DNA of 64,000 bases from Nocardia altamirensis NBRC 108246 (GCF_001612685.1 NZ_BDAY01000036.1:1-64000); one strand, 5' to 3'; counted from the first letter of the stretch, positions 43,348 to 52,263 are shown. Translations and numbers: made by a program. The notes: generated by a model from the sequence alone, not told the origin.

Positions 43348-44133
43348 TCAGGGGCGGAGGCGGGTGAGGACTTCGTCGTGGAGTAGGCCGTTGGTGGCGA
43401 TGGCGTCGCCACCGTGCGGGCCGTCGGCGCCGGCGAGGGAGGTGAAGCGACCGCCTGCCTCGCGGACGAGGATGTCCAGTGCGGCCAGATCCCACAGGGA
43501 GACTTCGGGTTCGGTGGCGATGTCGACCGCGCCCTCGGCGAGCAGGCAGTAGGTGAAGAAGTCGCCGTAGCCGCGGACGCGCCAGACGTCGTCGGTGAGG
43601 GCGAGGAATTTCTCACGCAGCCCGCGCGCATGCCAGCCGGAGAGGCTGGAAAAGGCGAGGCTCGCGGCGGACAGTTCCTCGACGGCGGACACCGAGATCG
43701 GTTTCGGCGCTTCGGCATCGAAGCTTGTCCAGGCACCCGATCCGGCGGCAGCCCACCAACGCCGGGACAGCGCGGGCGCGCTCACCACACCGACCACCGG
43801 CACACCGTCTTCGAGCAAGGAGATCAACGTCGCCCAGATCGGCACCCGGCGCACGAAGTTCTTGGTGCCGTCGATCGGATCGATCACCCACTGCCGCCCG
43901 GTGAACTCGGCGTCACCGCCGAACTCCTCGCCCAGCACCGAATCGCCAGGCCGCTGCTCGGACAGCACCTGCCGGATCGCCTTCTCCACCGCAAGGTCGG
44001 CATCCGAGACCGGCGTCAGGTCCGGCTTCGCGTCCACCCGCAGATCGAGCGCGCCGAACCGCGCCCTGGTGATCGCATCGGCCTCATCGGCCAACCGCAG
44101 CGCAAGTTCGAGATCAGAGGAGTGCTCAGCCAC
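43348..44133 (-). CDS. hisN: Histidinol-phosphatase, inositol-monophosphatase type
   Basis: 261 residues from a GTG at 44133 (VAEHSSDLELALRLADEADA), aligned with the start of M. tuberculosis HisN; an upstream ATG at 44181 adds unrelated residues. Metal-binding motifs are complete: DADLAVEKAIR, LGEEFGG, WVIDPIDGTKNFVR and SLWDLAALDILVREAGG. ITRARFGALDLRVDAKPDLTPV is typical of the actinobacterial HisN subgroup. It should convert histidinol phosphate to histidinol in histidine synthesis; inositol phosphate hydrolysis is the alternative. It precedes the prfB region, as in relatives, although two genes intervene. Confidence 0.85.
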   Translation of the reverse strand: MAEHSSDLELALRLADEADAITRARFGALDLRVDAKPDLTPVSDADLAVEKAIRQVLSEQRPGDSVLGEEFGGDAEFTGRQWVIDPIDGTKNFVRRVPIWATLISLLEDGVPVVGVVSAPALSRRWWAAAGSGAWTSFDAEAPKPISVSAVEELSAASLAFSSLSGWHARGLREKFLALTDDVWRVRGYGDFFTYCLLAEGAVDIATEPEVSLWDLAALDILVREAGGRFTSLAGADGPHGGDAIATNGLLHDEVLTRLRP

Positions 44134-44223
44134 GCCCCGCACCCTATCGGGTCCCGCCCACAGACCTTCCGCACGGTTCACAGCAGCTACAGAGTCTGTG
44201 CACCGTCAAGAAGGTCTGTGACT

Positions 44224-44811
44224 TCATGCCACCGAGACAGCTCGGGCCGCGGTCAATGCGTCGGCCCACCAGTGCAGTTGGTCGAGGAGGGCCTGGGCCG
44301 CCTCTGCGGGCTCGTCGGGTTCGCGCAGCTTGCCTTCCTCGTCGAACAGCAGGTAGTAGCGCGGGAACGAGACGTAGTTGCGGATGGTGTGTGCGTTGAG
44401 TTCGTTGAAGATCTGCCGCAGGTGCTCGATCGCGAGCAACCCGCCGCTCAGCCCGCTGTATCCGACGAATCCGATTGCCTTGCTGTCCCATTGGGTGAAA
44501 TGCCAGTCGATCGCGGCCTTCAGCGCGGCGGGGACACTGCGGTTGTAGTCGGGTGTGACGATCACGAACGCATCGGCCTCGGACAGCTGCCGAGTGAGGT
44601 CCGTCATCCCGGCAGGCCGCTCGGGGTTCGGCTCGAGCGCAGGCGAGACGGCGGGCAATGCCAGTGGAATATCCGCATCGGCCAGATCGATGACGTCCAC
44701 CTCGAACGCACCGTGATTCCTGGCGTGCTCGGTGAACCATTCCGCGACAACCGGTCCGAAACGTCCCTCCCGGACACTGCCGATGATCACCGCGAGTTTC
44801 AATGCCGACAT
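44224..44811 (-). CDS. NADPH-dependent FMN reductase
   Basis: 195 residues from ATG at 44811 with GGAGGAAATA upstream. A flavodoxin-like fold: IIGSVREGRFGPVVAEWF (phosphate-binding loop for FMN), FVIVTPDYNRSVPAALKAAID and GYSGLSGGLLAIEHLRQIF. It uses NADPH to reduce FMN, quinones or azo compounds. It is divergent from the MmyB regulator at 44956-45804; the operator-like motif copy C (44905-44924) lies between, so it is probably repressed by that regulator. Confidence 0.9.
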   Translation of the reverse strand: MSALKLAVIIGSVREGRFGPVVAEWFTEHARNHGAFEVDVIDLADADIPLALPAVSPALEPNPERPAGMTDLTRQLSEADAFVIVTPDYNRSVPAALKAAIDWHFTQWDSKAIGFVGYSGLSGGLLAIEHLRQIFNELNAHTIRNYVSFPRYYLLFDEEGKLREPDEPAEAAQALLDQLHWWADALTAARAVSVA

Positions 44812-44904
44812 TATTTCCTCCTCCACAGGTCCGGCGACCACCCTCGGTCGCCGCGACTCCCAATCTGCTGCGCGGCGCCACGGCTAGGAAGGCCGCCGTG
44901 AGAG

Positions 44905-44924
44905 TGGTAGTGGCAGGGACACCC
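44905..44924 (+). promoter_or_regulatory. MmyB-type operator candidate, copy C
   Basis: Plus-strand TGGTAGTGGCAGGGACACCC, the third copy of TGGKAGTRGCRGGGMCACCC. It ends 31 nt before the GTG of the MmyB regulator, the same spacing as copy A to the broken regulator at 203-352, and lies between the regulator and the divergent FMN-reductase gene. Confidence 0.6.
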
Positions 44925-44955
44925 TTTGCGGGCTCGCCCTTGTTACGTTCGAAGG

Positions 44956-45804
44956 GTGAGCGACAACGAGCTGGGCCTGTTCCTCCGCACGCGGCGCGAG
45001 GCGGTCACCCCGGCCCAGGTGGGGCTGCCCACCGGCACGCGCCGCCGGACCCCTGGCCTGCGCCGCGCGGAGTTGGCGACCTTGGCGGGCGTGAGCGTCG
45101 AGTATGTGACTCGCCTCGAACAAGGTCGCGACCGCCGACCGTCCCCGCAGGTGCTGTCCGCGCTCGCCGACGCACTGCGTCTGGCTCCCAGCGAACGAGT
45201 CCACCTGCACCGCCTCACCAAATCGGTCGACAGCGGTTTCACCTGCATGGGCGATGCCGTGCCGCCCAGGGAGGTGCGCCCCGCGGTCCGCGCCATCCTC
45301 GACCGACTGGAACCAGCGCCTGCGGTGATCGTGAACAGGCTCACCGAGGTCCTGGCCCACACCGACGGCTACCACCGGCTGATGGCACCGACCGGCCTTT
45401 TCGACAGCACCCCGGCGAATCTGGCCAGGCACGTGTTCACCGATGCCCGCGCCCGTACCGCCTACCCGGACTGGTCGCACCAGGCCGACCACCTGGTCGC
45501 CACCCTCAAGCAGGGCCCGTTCCGCAATGACGCGCACATCGCCGCGCTCGCCGACGAGCTCACCATCACCGCAGGCCCCGATTTCACCGACCGGGTCGAC
45601 ACCGTGCCGAGCCTCCCCACCGCCACCGGCATCACCCGCTTCACCCATCCCGAGGCAGGCCACCTGCGCTTGGCCTACGAAATCCTCGACCTCTCCGCCG
45701 ACGACGACCAGCATCTGATCATCCACCTGCCTGCCGACGAACCCACCGCAACCGCCATCGACGCCCTGACCGGCCGCCGCCCCGGCGCCCTCCGCGCGGT
45801 GTAG
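44956..45804 (+). CDS. XRE family regulator with MmyB-type ligand domain
   Basis: 282 residues from a GTG at 44956, chosen because the family begins ...NELGLFLRTRREAVTPAQVGLP and no ribosome-binding site supports the upstream TTG; the message may be leaderless. The helix-turn-helix includes RRAELATLAGVSVEYVTRLEQGRDRRPSPQVLSALADALRLAP. The MmyB-like ligand domain follows, with ILDRLEPAPAVIVNRLTEVLAHTDGY and later DFTDRVDTVPSLPT and HLRLAYEILDL. Such regulators bind small hydrophobic ligands. It is divergent from an FMN reductase and shares its operator motif with the fragment at 203-352, a former paralogue. Confidence 0.9.
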   Translation: MSDNELGLFLRTRREAVTPAQVGLPTGTRRRTPGLRRAELATLAGVSVEYVTRLEQGRDRRPSPQVLSALADALRLAPSERVHLHRLTKSVDSGFTCMGDAVPPREVRPAVRAILDRLEPAPAVIVNRLTEVLAHTDGYHRLMAPTGLFDSTPANLARHVFTDARARTAYPDWSHQADHLVATLKQGPFRNDAHIAALADELTITAGPDFTDRVDTVPSLPTATGITRFTHPEAGHLRLAYEILDLSADDDQHLIIHLPADEPTATAIDALTGRRPGALRAV

Positions 45805-46371
45805 GCCGCCCGCGCCGAACGAACACCCCACCGGCAGCGCACGTTTCACGTTCGCCTCCGCACCGCAGACCGACGGCAAGCACACCGCGAACCCATCTTC
45901 GGCACGCACGAGCGCGCTTCTCGACCACTGGACGGACATACCGATGGTTCGCCGCCGCCGAGTGGGAACTGGTGGCGGGGGCCTCTCGGGCGATGCCGCC
46001 ACCAGTTCCCACTCAGCGATCGATGCGACCGGAGCGGCGGCGGAGTCTGAGCTGGAAGCCTGGGGTGGCGAAGAGGTTGCGTCCGAAGCCGCTCCGGTTG
46101 CGCGCGTTCCACGCCCCTGCACACAGCCCACCGACCGCACGGCCCACCGACAGCGGGGCGCCAGCTCGCGAACCCACCTCCGGCGCCCCGTGCACTACCA
46201 ACACACCCCCTCAGACAGCCTCCCGGCCCTAATCATTCGACTCCGCGAGCGCACCTACGCCGACCCCGGACCCGAACGCGACTCTCTCGTAGCGAATCGG
46301 CAAGACCCGAATACACGGTGAGCCGGACTGGCTGCGCTCCCGACCTCCCGGTACCAGTAGGCTTGAGCATC
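45805..46371. other. Intergenic region before prfB, with a large hairpin
   Basis: About 570 bases. A perfect 19-bp inverted repeat (45960-45978, 45996-46014, arms GAGTGGGAACTGGTGGCGG and its complement) with a 17-base loop lies 156 bases after the regulator stop; it can act as a terminator. A short minus-strand frame, 46013-46204, ends NLFATPGFQLRLRRRSGRID at the hairpin; it has no clear start signal, so I do not call it a gene. Nothing else is seen. Confidence 0.5.
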
Positions 46372-47490
46372 GTGCATCCTGACGTTTCCGCTGATCTCGC
46401 CGAACTCGACGCCACCCTCAAGACGGTCGAATCGGTCCTCGACATCGAGGAGCTGCGCCGACGCATCGACGAGCTCGAGCACCAAGCCGCAGATCCCGAT
46501 CTGTGGAACGACCAGGAGCACGCTCAGCAGGTGACCAGCGAGCTGTCGCACGCGCAGAGCGAGCTCGGCCGCGTCGAGAAGCTGCGCGAACGCCTCGACG
46601 ACATGCCGGTGCTGTACGAGCTGGCCGAGGACGAAGAGGGCGACTCCCGGGTCTCCGCGCTCGCCGACGCCGACAGCGAACGGGCCGCGCTGCGCGCGGA
46701 CGTAGAGGCCATGGAGGTCCGCACCCTGCTGTCGGGCGAGTACGACAAGCGCGACGCGCTGGTCAACATTCGCTCCGGCGCCGGTGGTGTGGACGCCGCC
46801 GACTGGGCCGAGATGCTGATGCGCATGTACATCCGCTGGGCCGACCGGCACAAGTACGCCGTCGAGGTCTACGACACGTCCTACGCCGAAGAGGCGGGCA
46901 TCAAGAGCGCCACCTTCGCGGTGAAGGCGCCCTACGCCTACGGCACTCTTTCGGTGGAGATGGGCACGCACCGCCTGGTGCGGATCAGTCCGTTCGACAA
47001 CCAGGGCCGCCGCCAGACGTCCTTCGCCGAGGTCGAGGTGTTGCCGGTGGTCGAGACCACCGACCACATCGAAATCCCCGACGGCGACATCAGGGTGGAC
47101 GTGTACCGCTCGTCGGGTCCCGGCGGCCAGAGCGTCAACACCACGGACTCCGCGGTGCGCCTGACGCACATCCCGACCGGCATCGTCGTCACCTGTCAGA
47201 ACGAGAAATCCCAACTGCAGAACAAGATTTCGGCGATGCGCGTACTGCAGGCGAAGCTGCTGGAGCGCAAGCGCCAGGAGGAACGCGCCGAGATGGACGC
47301 CCTCAAGACCAACGAGGGCGCGTCGTGGGGCAACCAGATGCGCTCCTACGTGCTGCACCCGTACCAGATGGTGAAGGATCTGCGCACCAACTACGAGGTC
47401 AACAACCCGTCGGCGGTGCTCGACGGCGATATCGACGGGTTCATCGAATCGGGTATCCGCTGGCGCATGCGGCAAGCCCAAGACGCGTAG
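46372..47490 (+). CDS. prfB: Peptide chain release factor 2
   Basis: 372 residues from a GTG at 46372 (VHPDVSADLAELDATLKTVE); the in-frame region upstream lacks family similarity. RF2 ends translation at UGA and UAA. The peptidyl-hydrolysis motif GGQ is in SSGPGGQSVNTTDSAVRLTH and the codon-reading tripeptide SPF is in RISPFDNQG. A long helical N-domain precedes them. No internal frameshift site is present, so RF2 autoregulation by +1 shifting does not operate. It starts a plus-strand series with mscS, a small membrane protein, ftsE and ftsX. Confidence 0.97.
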   Translation: MHPDVSADLAELDATLKTVESVLDIEELRRRIDELEHQAADPDLWNDQEHAQQVTSELSHAQSELGRVEKLRERLDDMPVLYELAEDEEGDSRVSALADADSERAALRADVEAMEVRTLLSGEYDKRDALVNIRSGAGGVDAADWAEMLMRMYIRWADRHKYAVEVYDTSYAEEAGIKSATFAVKAPYAYGTLSVEMGTHRLVRISPFDNQGRRQTSFAEVEVLPVVETTDHIEIPDGDIRVDVYRSSGPGGQSVNTTDSAVRLTHIPTGIVVTCQNEKSQLQNKISAMRVLQAKLLERKRQEERAEMDALKTNEGASWGNQMRSYVLHPYQMVKDLRTNYEVNNPSAVLDGDIDGFIESGIRWRMRQAQDA

Positions 47491-47592
47491 CACCGGAGCA
47501 GGCGCGCGGATCGCCGTTGCGGCGCGCGCAACCGCCCACGGACGGGGCGGCTTGCGCGGAACGCGGGGAGATCCGGCGGTAACCTGTCTGGC

Positions 47593-48474
47593 GTGCGTCC
47601 AGTCGGTAGTTCAGTCGAGATGTTGACCATGTCACTCGCGTCGACCTCGGAGACCACGACCTGGCTACGTTCCAACGGCCTCGAGATCGTGCTCTACATT
47701 CTCGGTGCGGTGCTGTTCAGCCGCTTTGCCACGTTCCTCAGGGACCGCATCACCCGCAAGATCGACGAGGGTTTCCGCGGCGGCGACGCGTTGGTGCGGA
47801 CCGAGGCGGCCAAGCACCGGCACGCGCTGGCGCAGGTGGTCACCTGGGTGATCTTGACCATCATCTATGTGCTGGTCGGCATCGAGGTCCTGCAGCGGCT
47901 CGGTTTCGCGATCACCGGCCTTGTCGCACCTGCCGCGGTGCTCGGCGCCGCGCTCGGTTTCGGCGCGCAGCGCATCGTTCAGGACATTCTGGCCGGGTTC
48001 TTCCTGATCACCGAGCGGCAGTACGGCTTCGGTGACGTAGTTCGCATCGCGGTGACTGGCTCAGCGGAGATGGCCGAGGGTACGGTCGAGGACGTCACGT
48101 TGCGGATCACCACACTGCGCAATTCGGACGGTGAAGTGATCATCGTGCCCAACGGTCAGATCGTGAAAGTCATGAATCTGTCGAAGGATTGGGCGCGGGC
48201 CGCGATCGACGTCCCGGTGGCCGCGACCGCCGACATCACCAGGGTCAACGAGATCCTGCACGAGGTCGGCACGAAGGCATACGAGGATCCACGGCTGAAA
48301 CCGCTGCTCCTCGATGAGCCCTCTGTGATGGGCGTCGAAGACCTGACCGTTGACCAGATGAACATCCGAATGGTTGCCCGCACACTGCCAGGCAAACAAT
48401 TCGAAGTCGGCCGCGAACTGCGGGTGCGGGTAGCCGCAGCGTTGCGCCGGGAGGGAATCAGTGAGACCACGTAG
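47593..48474 (+). CDS. Small-conductance mechanosensitive channel (MscS family)
   Basis: 293 residues from a GTG at 47593; internal ATG at 47620 is an alternative. Two to three membrane helices include WLRSNGLEIVLYILGAVLFSRFA, VVTWVILTIIYVLVGIEVLQR and the pore helix GLVAPAAVLGAALGFGAQRIVQDILAGFFLI, with the glycine/alanine packing of MscS TM3. ITERQYGFGDVVRI begins the cytoplasmic beta domain. It opens on membrane tension to relieve osmotic stress. It lies 100 bases after prfB and overlaps the next small gene by 14 bases, as part of the ftsEX-type operon. Confidence 0.9.
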   Translation: MRPVGSSVEMLTMSLASTSETTTWLRSNGLEIVLYILGAVLFSRFATFLRDRITRKIDEGFRGGDALVRTEAAKHRHALAQVVTWVILTIIYVLVGIEVLQRLGFAITGLVAPAAVLGAALGFGAQRIVQDILAGFFLITERQYGFGDVVRIAVTGSAEMAEGTVEDVTLRITTLRNSDGEVIIVPNGQIVKVMNLSKDWARAAIDVPVAATADITRVNEILHEVGTKAYEDPRLKPLLLDEPSVMGVEDLTVDQMNIRMVARTLPGKQFEVGRELRVRVAAALRREGISETT

Positions 48475-48682
48475 CACCATCTCGCTTCTGAAGGGATCCG
48501 CGCGAGCGCTGCGCTCGGAATCCGTGCGACCGAGCCGCTCCACCGCGATCCTGATGGCGACCTGGGTCGCCACGTTCGTGCTGTACCTGTTCGTCAAACC
48601 GGACCATCCGGTCATGGCAGTGACCGAACCCGGCCCGAACACCGTTCCCGCAGCGGTACTTCCGGCAACTCCGCCGCGCTGA
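48461..48682 (+). CDS. Small conserved membrane protein of the prfB-ftsE region
   Basis: 73 residues from a GTG at 48461 that overlaps the mscS stop by 14 bases. A basic N-terminus (RPRSTISLLKGSARALRSESVRPSR) precedes one membrane helix (STAILMATWVATFVLYLFV) and a proline-rich exterior tail (EPGPNTVPAAVLPATPPR). M. tuberculosis has a proline-rich hypothetical protein between the prfB and ftsE genes, which this may correspond to. Its role is unknown; position suggests a link with cell division or envelope. Confidence 0.65.
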   Translation: MRPRSTISLLKGSARALRSESVRPSRSTAILMATWVATFVLYLFVKPDHPVMAVTEPGPNTVPAAVLPATPPR

Positions 48683-48893
48683 GCGCACCCACCGTCGACC
48701 GGTCGTCACGTCGAGCGCACCCGCACTGCGGACTCTTTCGGCGTGACGTTCCGACGTTCACCCCCCTGGCCGCATCCGTCGACCTACCGTCCGGTGCACT
48801 CGCTGGATCGACCGCGCCGAACGCGCCGGACTTGCCGCGCCCCGACGATCAGCAACGCGGTGAACGCGGGATTGCTGGCTACACTGGCTCCCC

Positions 48894-49583
48894 GTGATCA
48901 CCATGCGGAACGTCACCAAGTCGTACAAGACCTCGACGAGACCCGCGCTGGACAACATCACCGTCGATGTGGGCAAGGGCGAGTTCGTCTTCATCATCGG
49001 ACCGTCCGGCTCGGGCAAGTCGACCTTCATGCGGCTGCTGCTCAAAGAGGAGAGCCCCACCGCCGGGCAGATCCAGGTCGCCGACTTCCGCGTGGACCGG
49101 CTACCGGGGCGCAAGGTGCCGAAGCTGCGCCAGCGGATGGGCTGCGTGTTCCAGGACTTCCGGCTGCTGCAGCAGAAGTCGGTGCACCAGAACGTCGCGT
49201 TCGCGCTGGAGGTGATCGGCAAGCGGCGCCAGTTCATCGACCGCACCGTGCCCGAGGTGCTCGACATGGTCGGGCTCGCAGGCAAAGCCGACCGACTACC
49301 GTCCGAGCTGTCCGGCGGTGAACAGCAGCGGGTTGCCATCGCCCGCGCGTTCGTGAACCGGCCGCTCGTGCTGCTTGCCGACGAACCGACCGGCAATCTC
49401 GACCCCGACACCAGCGGCGACATCATGATGCTGCTGGAGCGGATCAACCGGATCGGCACCACGGTGCTGATGGCCACGCACGACAACCACATCGTCGACG
49501 CCATGCGCAGGCGAGTCATCGAACTCGACCGCGGCCGCTTGGTGCGCGACGAGGCGACGGGCGTGTACGGGGTGGATCGCTGA
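48894..49583 (+). CDS. ftsE: Cell division ATP-binding protein FtsE
   Basis: 229 residues from a GTG at 48894, the family's standard length. Walker A IIGPSGSGKSTF, Q-loop in GCVFQDFRLLQ, signature SGGEQQRVAIARA, Walker B LLADEPTGNLDP and H-loop histidine in MATHDN are all intact. FtsE pairs with FtsX to activate cell-wall hydrolases such as RipC in mycobacteria during division. The coding region ends one base into the ftsX start, so the two are translationally coupled. Confidence 0.97.
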   Translation: MITMRNVTKSYKTSTRPALDNITVDVGKGEFVFIIGPSGSGKSTFMRLLLKEESPTAGQIQVADFRVDRLPGRKVPKLRQRMGCVFQDFRLLQQKSVHQNVAFALEVIGKRRQFIDRTVPEVLDMVGLAGKADRLPSELSGGEQQRVAIARAFVNRPLVLLADEPTGNLDPDTSGDIMMLLERINRIGTTVLMATHDNHIVDAMRRRVIELDRGRLVRDEATGVYGVDR

Positions 49584-50488
49584 TGCGCGCGAGCTTCCTG
49601 TTCAGCGAGGTCTTCGCGGGCCTGCGCCGCAACGTCACGATGACCATCGCGATGATCCTGACCGTCGCGGTCTCGCTCACCATGCTCGGTGGCGGTCTGC
49701 TCGCGGTGCGGATCGCCGACAAGACCGAGCAGTACTTCCTGGACCGGCTCGAGGTGCGGCTCTACCTCACCGAAGACGTCTCGGCCAACGACCCTGACTG
49801 CTCGCGCGATCCGTGTAAGACGCTGATGGCGGACCTGAAGTCGACAAGGGATGTCGAATCCGTCCAGTACCTCAGCCGCGACGACGCCATCCGCGAGGCC
49901 AAGGAGAAGACGTTCAAGGACCAGCCCGAGCTGGCCAAGTACGTCAGCGAGACGCCGCTGCCCGCGTCGCTGCGAGTGAAGATGAAAGACGCGGCGCTGT
50001 ATCCGCAGATCTACGAAAAGTTCTATCAGCGGCCAGGTGTCGGCATGGTGCGCAACGACAAGGACATCGTCGACCGGCTGGTCAGCCTGTTCGACGGGCT
50101 GCGCAACGCCGCGTTCGGTCTTGCCATCCTGCAGGCGTTCGCCGCGCTGCTGCTGATCGCGAACATGGTGCAGATCGCGGCGTTCACCCGCCGCACCGAG
50201 GTCGGCATCATGCGGCTGGTCGGCGCGACCCGCTGGTACACCCAGTTGCCGTTCCTCTTGGAGGCGGTGGTCGCCGCGCTGGCCGGTTCGCTCGTCGCCG
50301 TAGTCGGGTTGCTCATCGCGCGGCCGCTGGTGATCGACCGAGCGCTCGGAGATCTGTTCGCCAGCAAGGTCTTTCCGCGCATCACCGGCGACGACATCGC
50401 GATGGTCGCGTTGGTGATCGCACCCGTCGGCATCGTCTTCGCCGCCCTCACCGCATACGGAACGCTGCGCTACTACGTCCGCGAATAA
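49583..50488 (+). CDS. ftsX: Cell division protein FtsX
   Basis: 301 residues with ATG overlapping the ftsE stop by one base. The first helix (TMTIAMILTVAVSLTMLGGGLL) is followed by a large periplasmic loop (residues about 45-165), which contains a CSRDPCK pair of cysteines, as in mycobacterial FtsX. Then three membrane helices (LRNAAFGLAILQAFAALLLIANMVQIAAF; FLLEAVVAALAGSLVAVVGLLIA; VALVIAPVGIVFAALTAYG). It is the membrane partner of FtsE and presents the loop to extracellular hydrolases. The hairpin at 50509-50538 ends the operon. Confidence 0.96.
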   Translation: MRASFLFSEVFAGLRRNVTMTIAMILTVAVSLTMLGGGLLAVRIADKTEQYFLDRLEVRLYLTEDVSANDPDCSRDPCKTLMADLKSTRDVESVQYLSRDDAIREAKEKTFKDQPELAKYVSETPLPASLRVKMKDAALYPQIYEKFYQRPGVGMVRNDKDIVDRLVSLFDGLRNAAFGLAILQAFAALLLIANMVQIAAFTRRTEVGIMRLVGATRWYTQLPFLLEAVVAALAGSLVAVVGLLIARPLVIDRALGDLFASKVFPRITGDDIAMVALVIAPVGIVFAALTAYGTLRYYVRE

Positions 50489-50508
50489 CAAGCGGCACAA
50501 CGCAACCC

Positions 50509-50538
50509 GGGCCGGATCAGCACCTGCTGGTCCGGCCC
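50509..50538 (+). terminator. Terminator of the prfB-ftsX operon
   Basis: GGGCCGGATCAGCA-cc-TGCTGGTCCGGCCC with one G-T wobble in 14 pairs, 20 nt after the ftsX stop. Confidence 0.75.
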
Positions 50539-50665
50539 GCGTCGTCTTCCCGGCTTCGTCACTCTCGCACCGCAATTCGGTGCTCCTCACCGCAATTCGG
50601 CGCACGAGTGGCACATGGCTGCGGCAACGTGCGAGAAGACCTCTCCGTGGTGTGCCACTGGTGAA

Positions 50666-52243
50666 TCAGCCGAGGTGTTTGGCCTTGGGCCAGAGCTCCG
50701 ACCACGGGCCACGGGGGTTGCGGCAGATGAAGAGGGGTTCGCCTTGTTCGTCGTTGTCGAGATCGAGGCCGTTGTCGAGTTGGCCTGCAGGCTGGATGTC
50801 GGTGAAGAAGCGAGCCAGGTAGTCGCGGTCCATGCCGACGGTGAGGTATTCGGTGGCGGTATCGCTCGGCGGACCCCACCACCAGTACGCATTGTGGCCG
50901 GAATGCGGTCTCGGCAAGTTGTAGGGTGCGCCGAACCGTTCGATCGCGCCGGCCTCGCCGTAGTTGGCGGTGAGGACGGCGACATTGTCGCCGAGTCGAG
51001 CGCGCACATCACCGATCTGACGGACGAAGTCCGGCCAGCCGATCGTTTCGCCCGCGTCGTAGTTGACCGCGAGGACCGGAGAGTCCTTCATGGTCGAGAC
51101 CGGCAGTATCGGCAGGAACAGCACCGCACCGACGACCGCGTTCACCGCAACCACGAAACTCACTGCCGCCCAGCGAATTCGCCGCTGACCCAGCCAGGTC
51201 GCCAGCGGAACGGCACCGGCGGCAAGCAGAATCGGATACATCGCTCCGAGGTAGTACGCCTTACCGCCGGTGACGAGGAAGACCACGAACAGCAGCACGT
51301 AGGCCGCCGCGAAGGCTCGATAGCGTGCATCACGCGCCAGTCGCCACAGTCCGAACGCCCACAGCGGCACCAGCACTGCGCCCATCAGCCCGAATTGCAA
51401 GAGCACGAACATGATCGGCGAATCCGAGGTGCCGGAGGATCCGCCCGCGATCTCCTGGCTCATCTCCCACTGCGGCCAGCCGTTGCGTGCCTGCCACACC
51501 AGATTCGGCGCCCAGATCAGTGCGGCTATCCCGACGGCGATCGGAAAGTACTTGGTGGCGAACAACTTCCGCGGACCGAGCAGCAGCAGGCAGATCAGTA
51601 GCGCGAGCACCAGGAAGATCAGCAGCAGCTTGTTCTGCAAGCCGACGCCGACCACCACGCCGATCGGCACCCACCACCGCGGACCGCTCAACCACGCCGC
51701 CTCGTTGCGCGTTTGCCGCTCGCCTGCTGTCGCGGCAGCATCCGTCGGGCTGGGTGACGCGGCGACAGCTTCGCTCGGCGGATCAACAACGCCGATCTGC
51801 CGCATCAACTTCAGGACAAGCAGCGACACCACCGACCACACAGCCAGCTCAACCACGGCGGTGCTCAGCATGTGGCCCATCCCCATGACCATCGCGGCAC
51901 TCGCCACCGTGGCGGCCGCCAGCGCCTGCGCCGCGCGCCCGCCGCCGAACTCGCGCGCCATCAGCCCGGCGCAGACCACGACGACGGTGGCCGCGACCAG
52001 CGCGGGGAGCCGCAGCAGGAATAACGAATCGGGATCGATTGCGCTCATCAGCTTGGCAAGCAGCGGCGTGAGCGGCGGTTGATCCGGGTAACCCCAGTCG
52101 AGGTGCCTGCCCGCGGCCAGAAAATACAGCTCATCCCGGTGATATCCGTATCGGGGTGTACATACTGCGAGGACAACGGCAAAGATCGCCGCAACAATGG
52201 GCACCGGCACAGCGTGGCACAAAAACAGCGGTGAGGGCGACAT
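50666..52243 (-). CDS. Glycosyltransferase family 39 membrane protein
   Basis: 525 residues with about ten to twelve membrane helices. Near the N-terminus the catalytic pair lies in YGYHRDELYFLAAGRHLDWGYPDQPPLTPLLAKLM (Asp-Glu), the mark of PMT/ArnT-type GT-C enzymes using polyprenyl-phosphate sugars. The C-terminal 150 residues form a soluble external domain with WWGPPSDTATEYLTVG. The acceptor may be a protein or lipid. Start ATG at 52243. The gene is divergent from the acyl-CoA dehydrogenase pair, with only about 100 bases between them. Confidence 0.85.
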   Translation of the reverse strand: MSPSPLFLCHAVPVPIVAAIFAVVLAVCTPRYGYHRDELYFLAAGRHLDWGYPDQPPLTPLLAKLMSAIDPDSLFLLRLPALVAATVVVVCAGLMAREFGGGRAAQALAAATVASAAMVMGMGHMLSTAVVELAVWSVVSLLVLKLMRQIGVVDPPSEAVAASPSPTDAAATAGERQTRNEAAWLSGPRWWVPIGVVVGVGLQNKLLLIFLVLALLICLLLLGPRKLFATKYFPIAVGIAALIWAPNLVWQARNGWPQWEMSQEIAGGSSGTSDSPIMFVLLQFGLMGAVLVPLWAFGLWRLARDARYRAFAAAYVLLFVVFLVTGGKAYYLGAMYPILLAAGAVPLATWLGQRRIRWAAVSFVVAVNAVVGAVLFLPILPVSTMKDSPVLAVNYDAGETIGWPDFVRQIGDVRARLGDNVAVLTANYGEAGAIERFGAPYNLPRPHSGHNAYWWWGPPSDTATEYLTVGMDRDYLARFFTDIQPAGQLDNGLDLDNDEQGEPLFICRNPRGPWSELWPKAKHLG

Positions 52244-52263
52244 AAGCGGCAGCTCGACGCGGT

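Noticed and set aside
46013..46204. A 63-codon minus-strand frame before prfB
   Set aside because: It begins at GTG without a good ribosome-binding site and ends within a hairpin; no family match.
46372..47490. Programmed frameshift in prfB
   Set aside because: The frame is continuous from the GTG start through the GGQ motif, with no internal UGA near the N-terminus.
48758..50614. A 618-codon minus-strand frame across ftsE and ftsX
   Set aside because: Both plus-strand genes are unmistakable; the antisense frame has no start signal and no family features.
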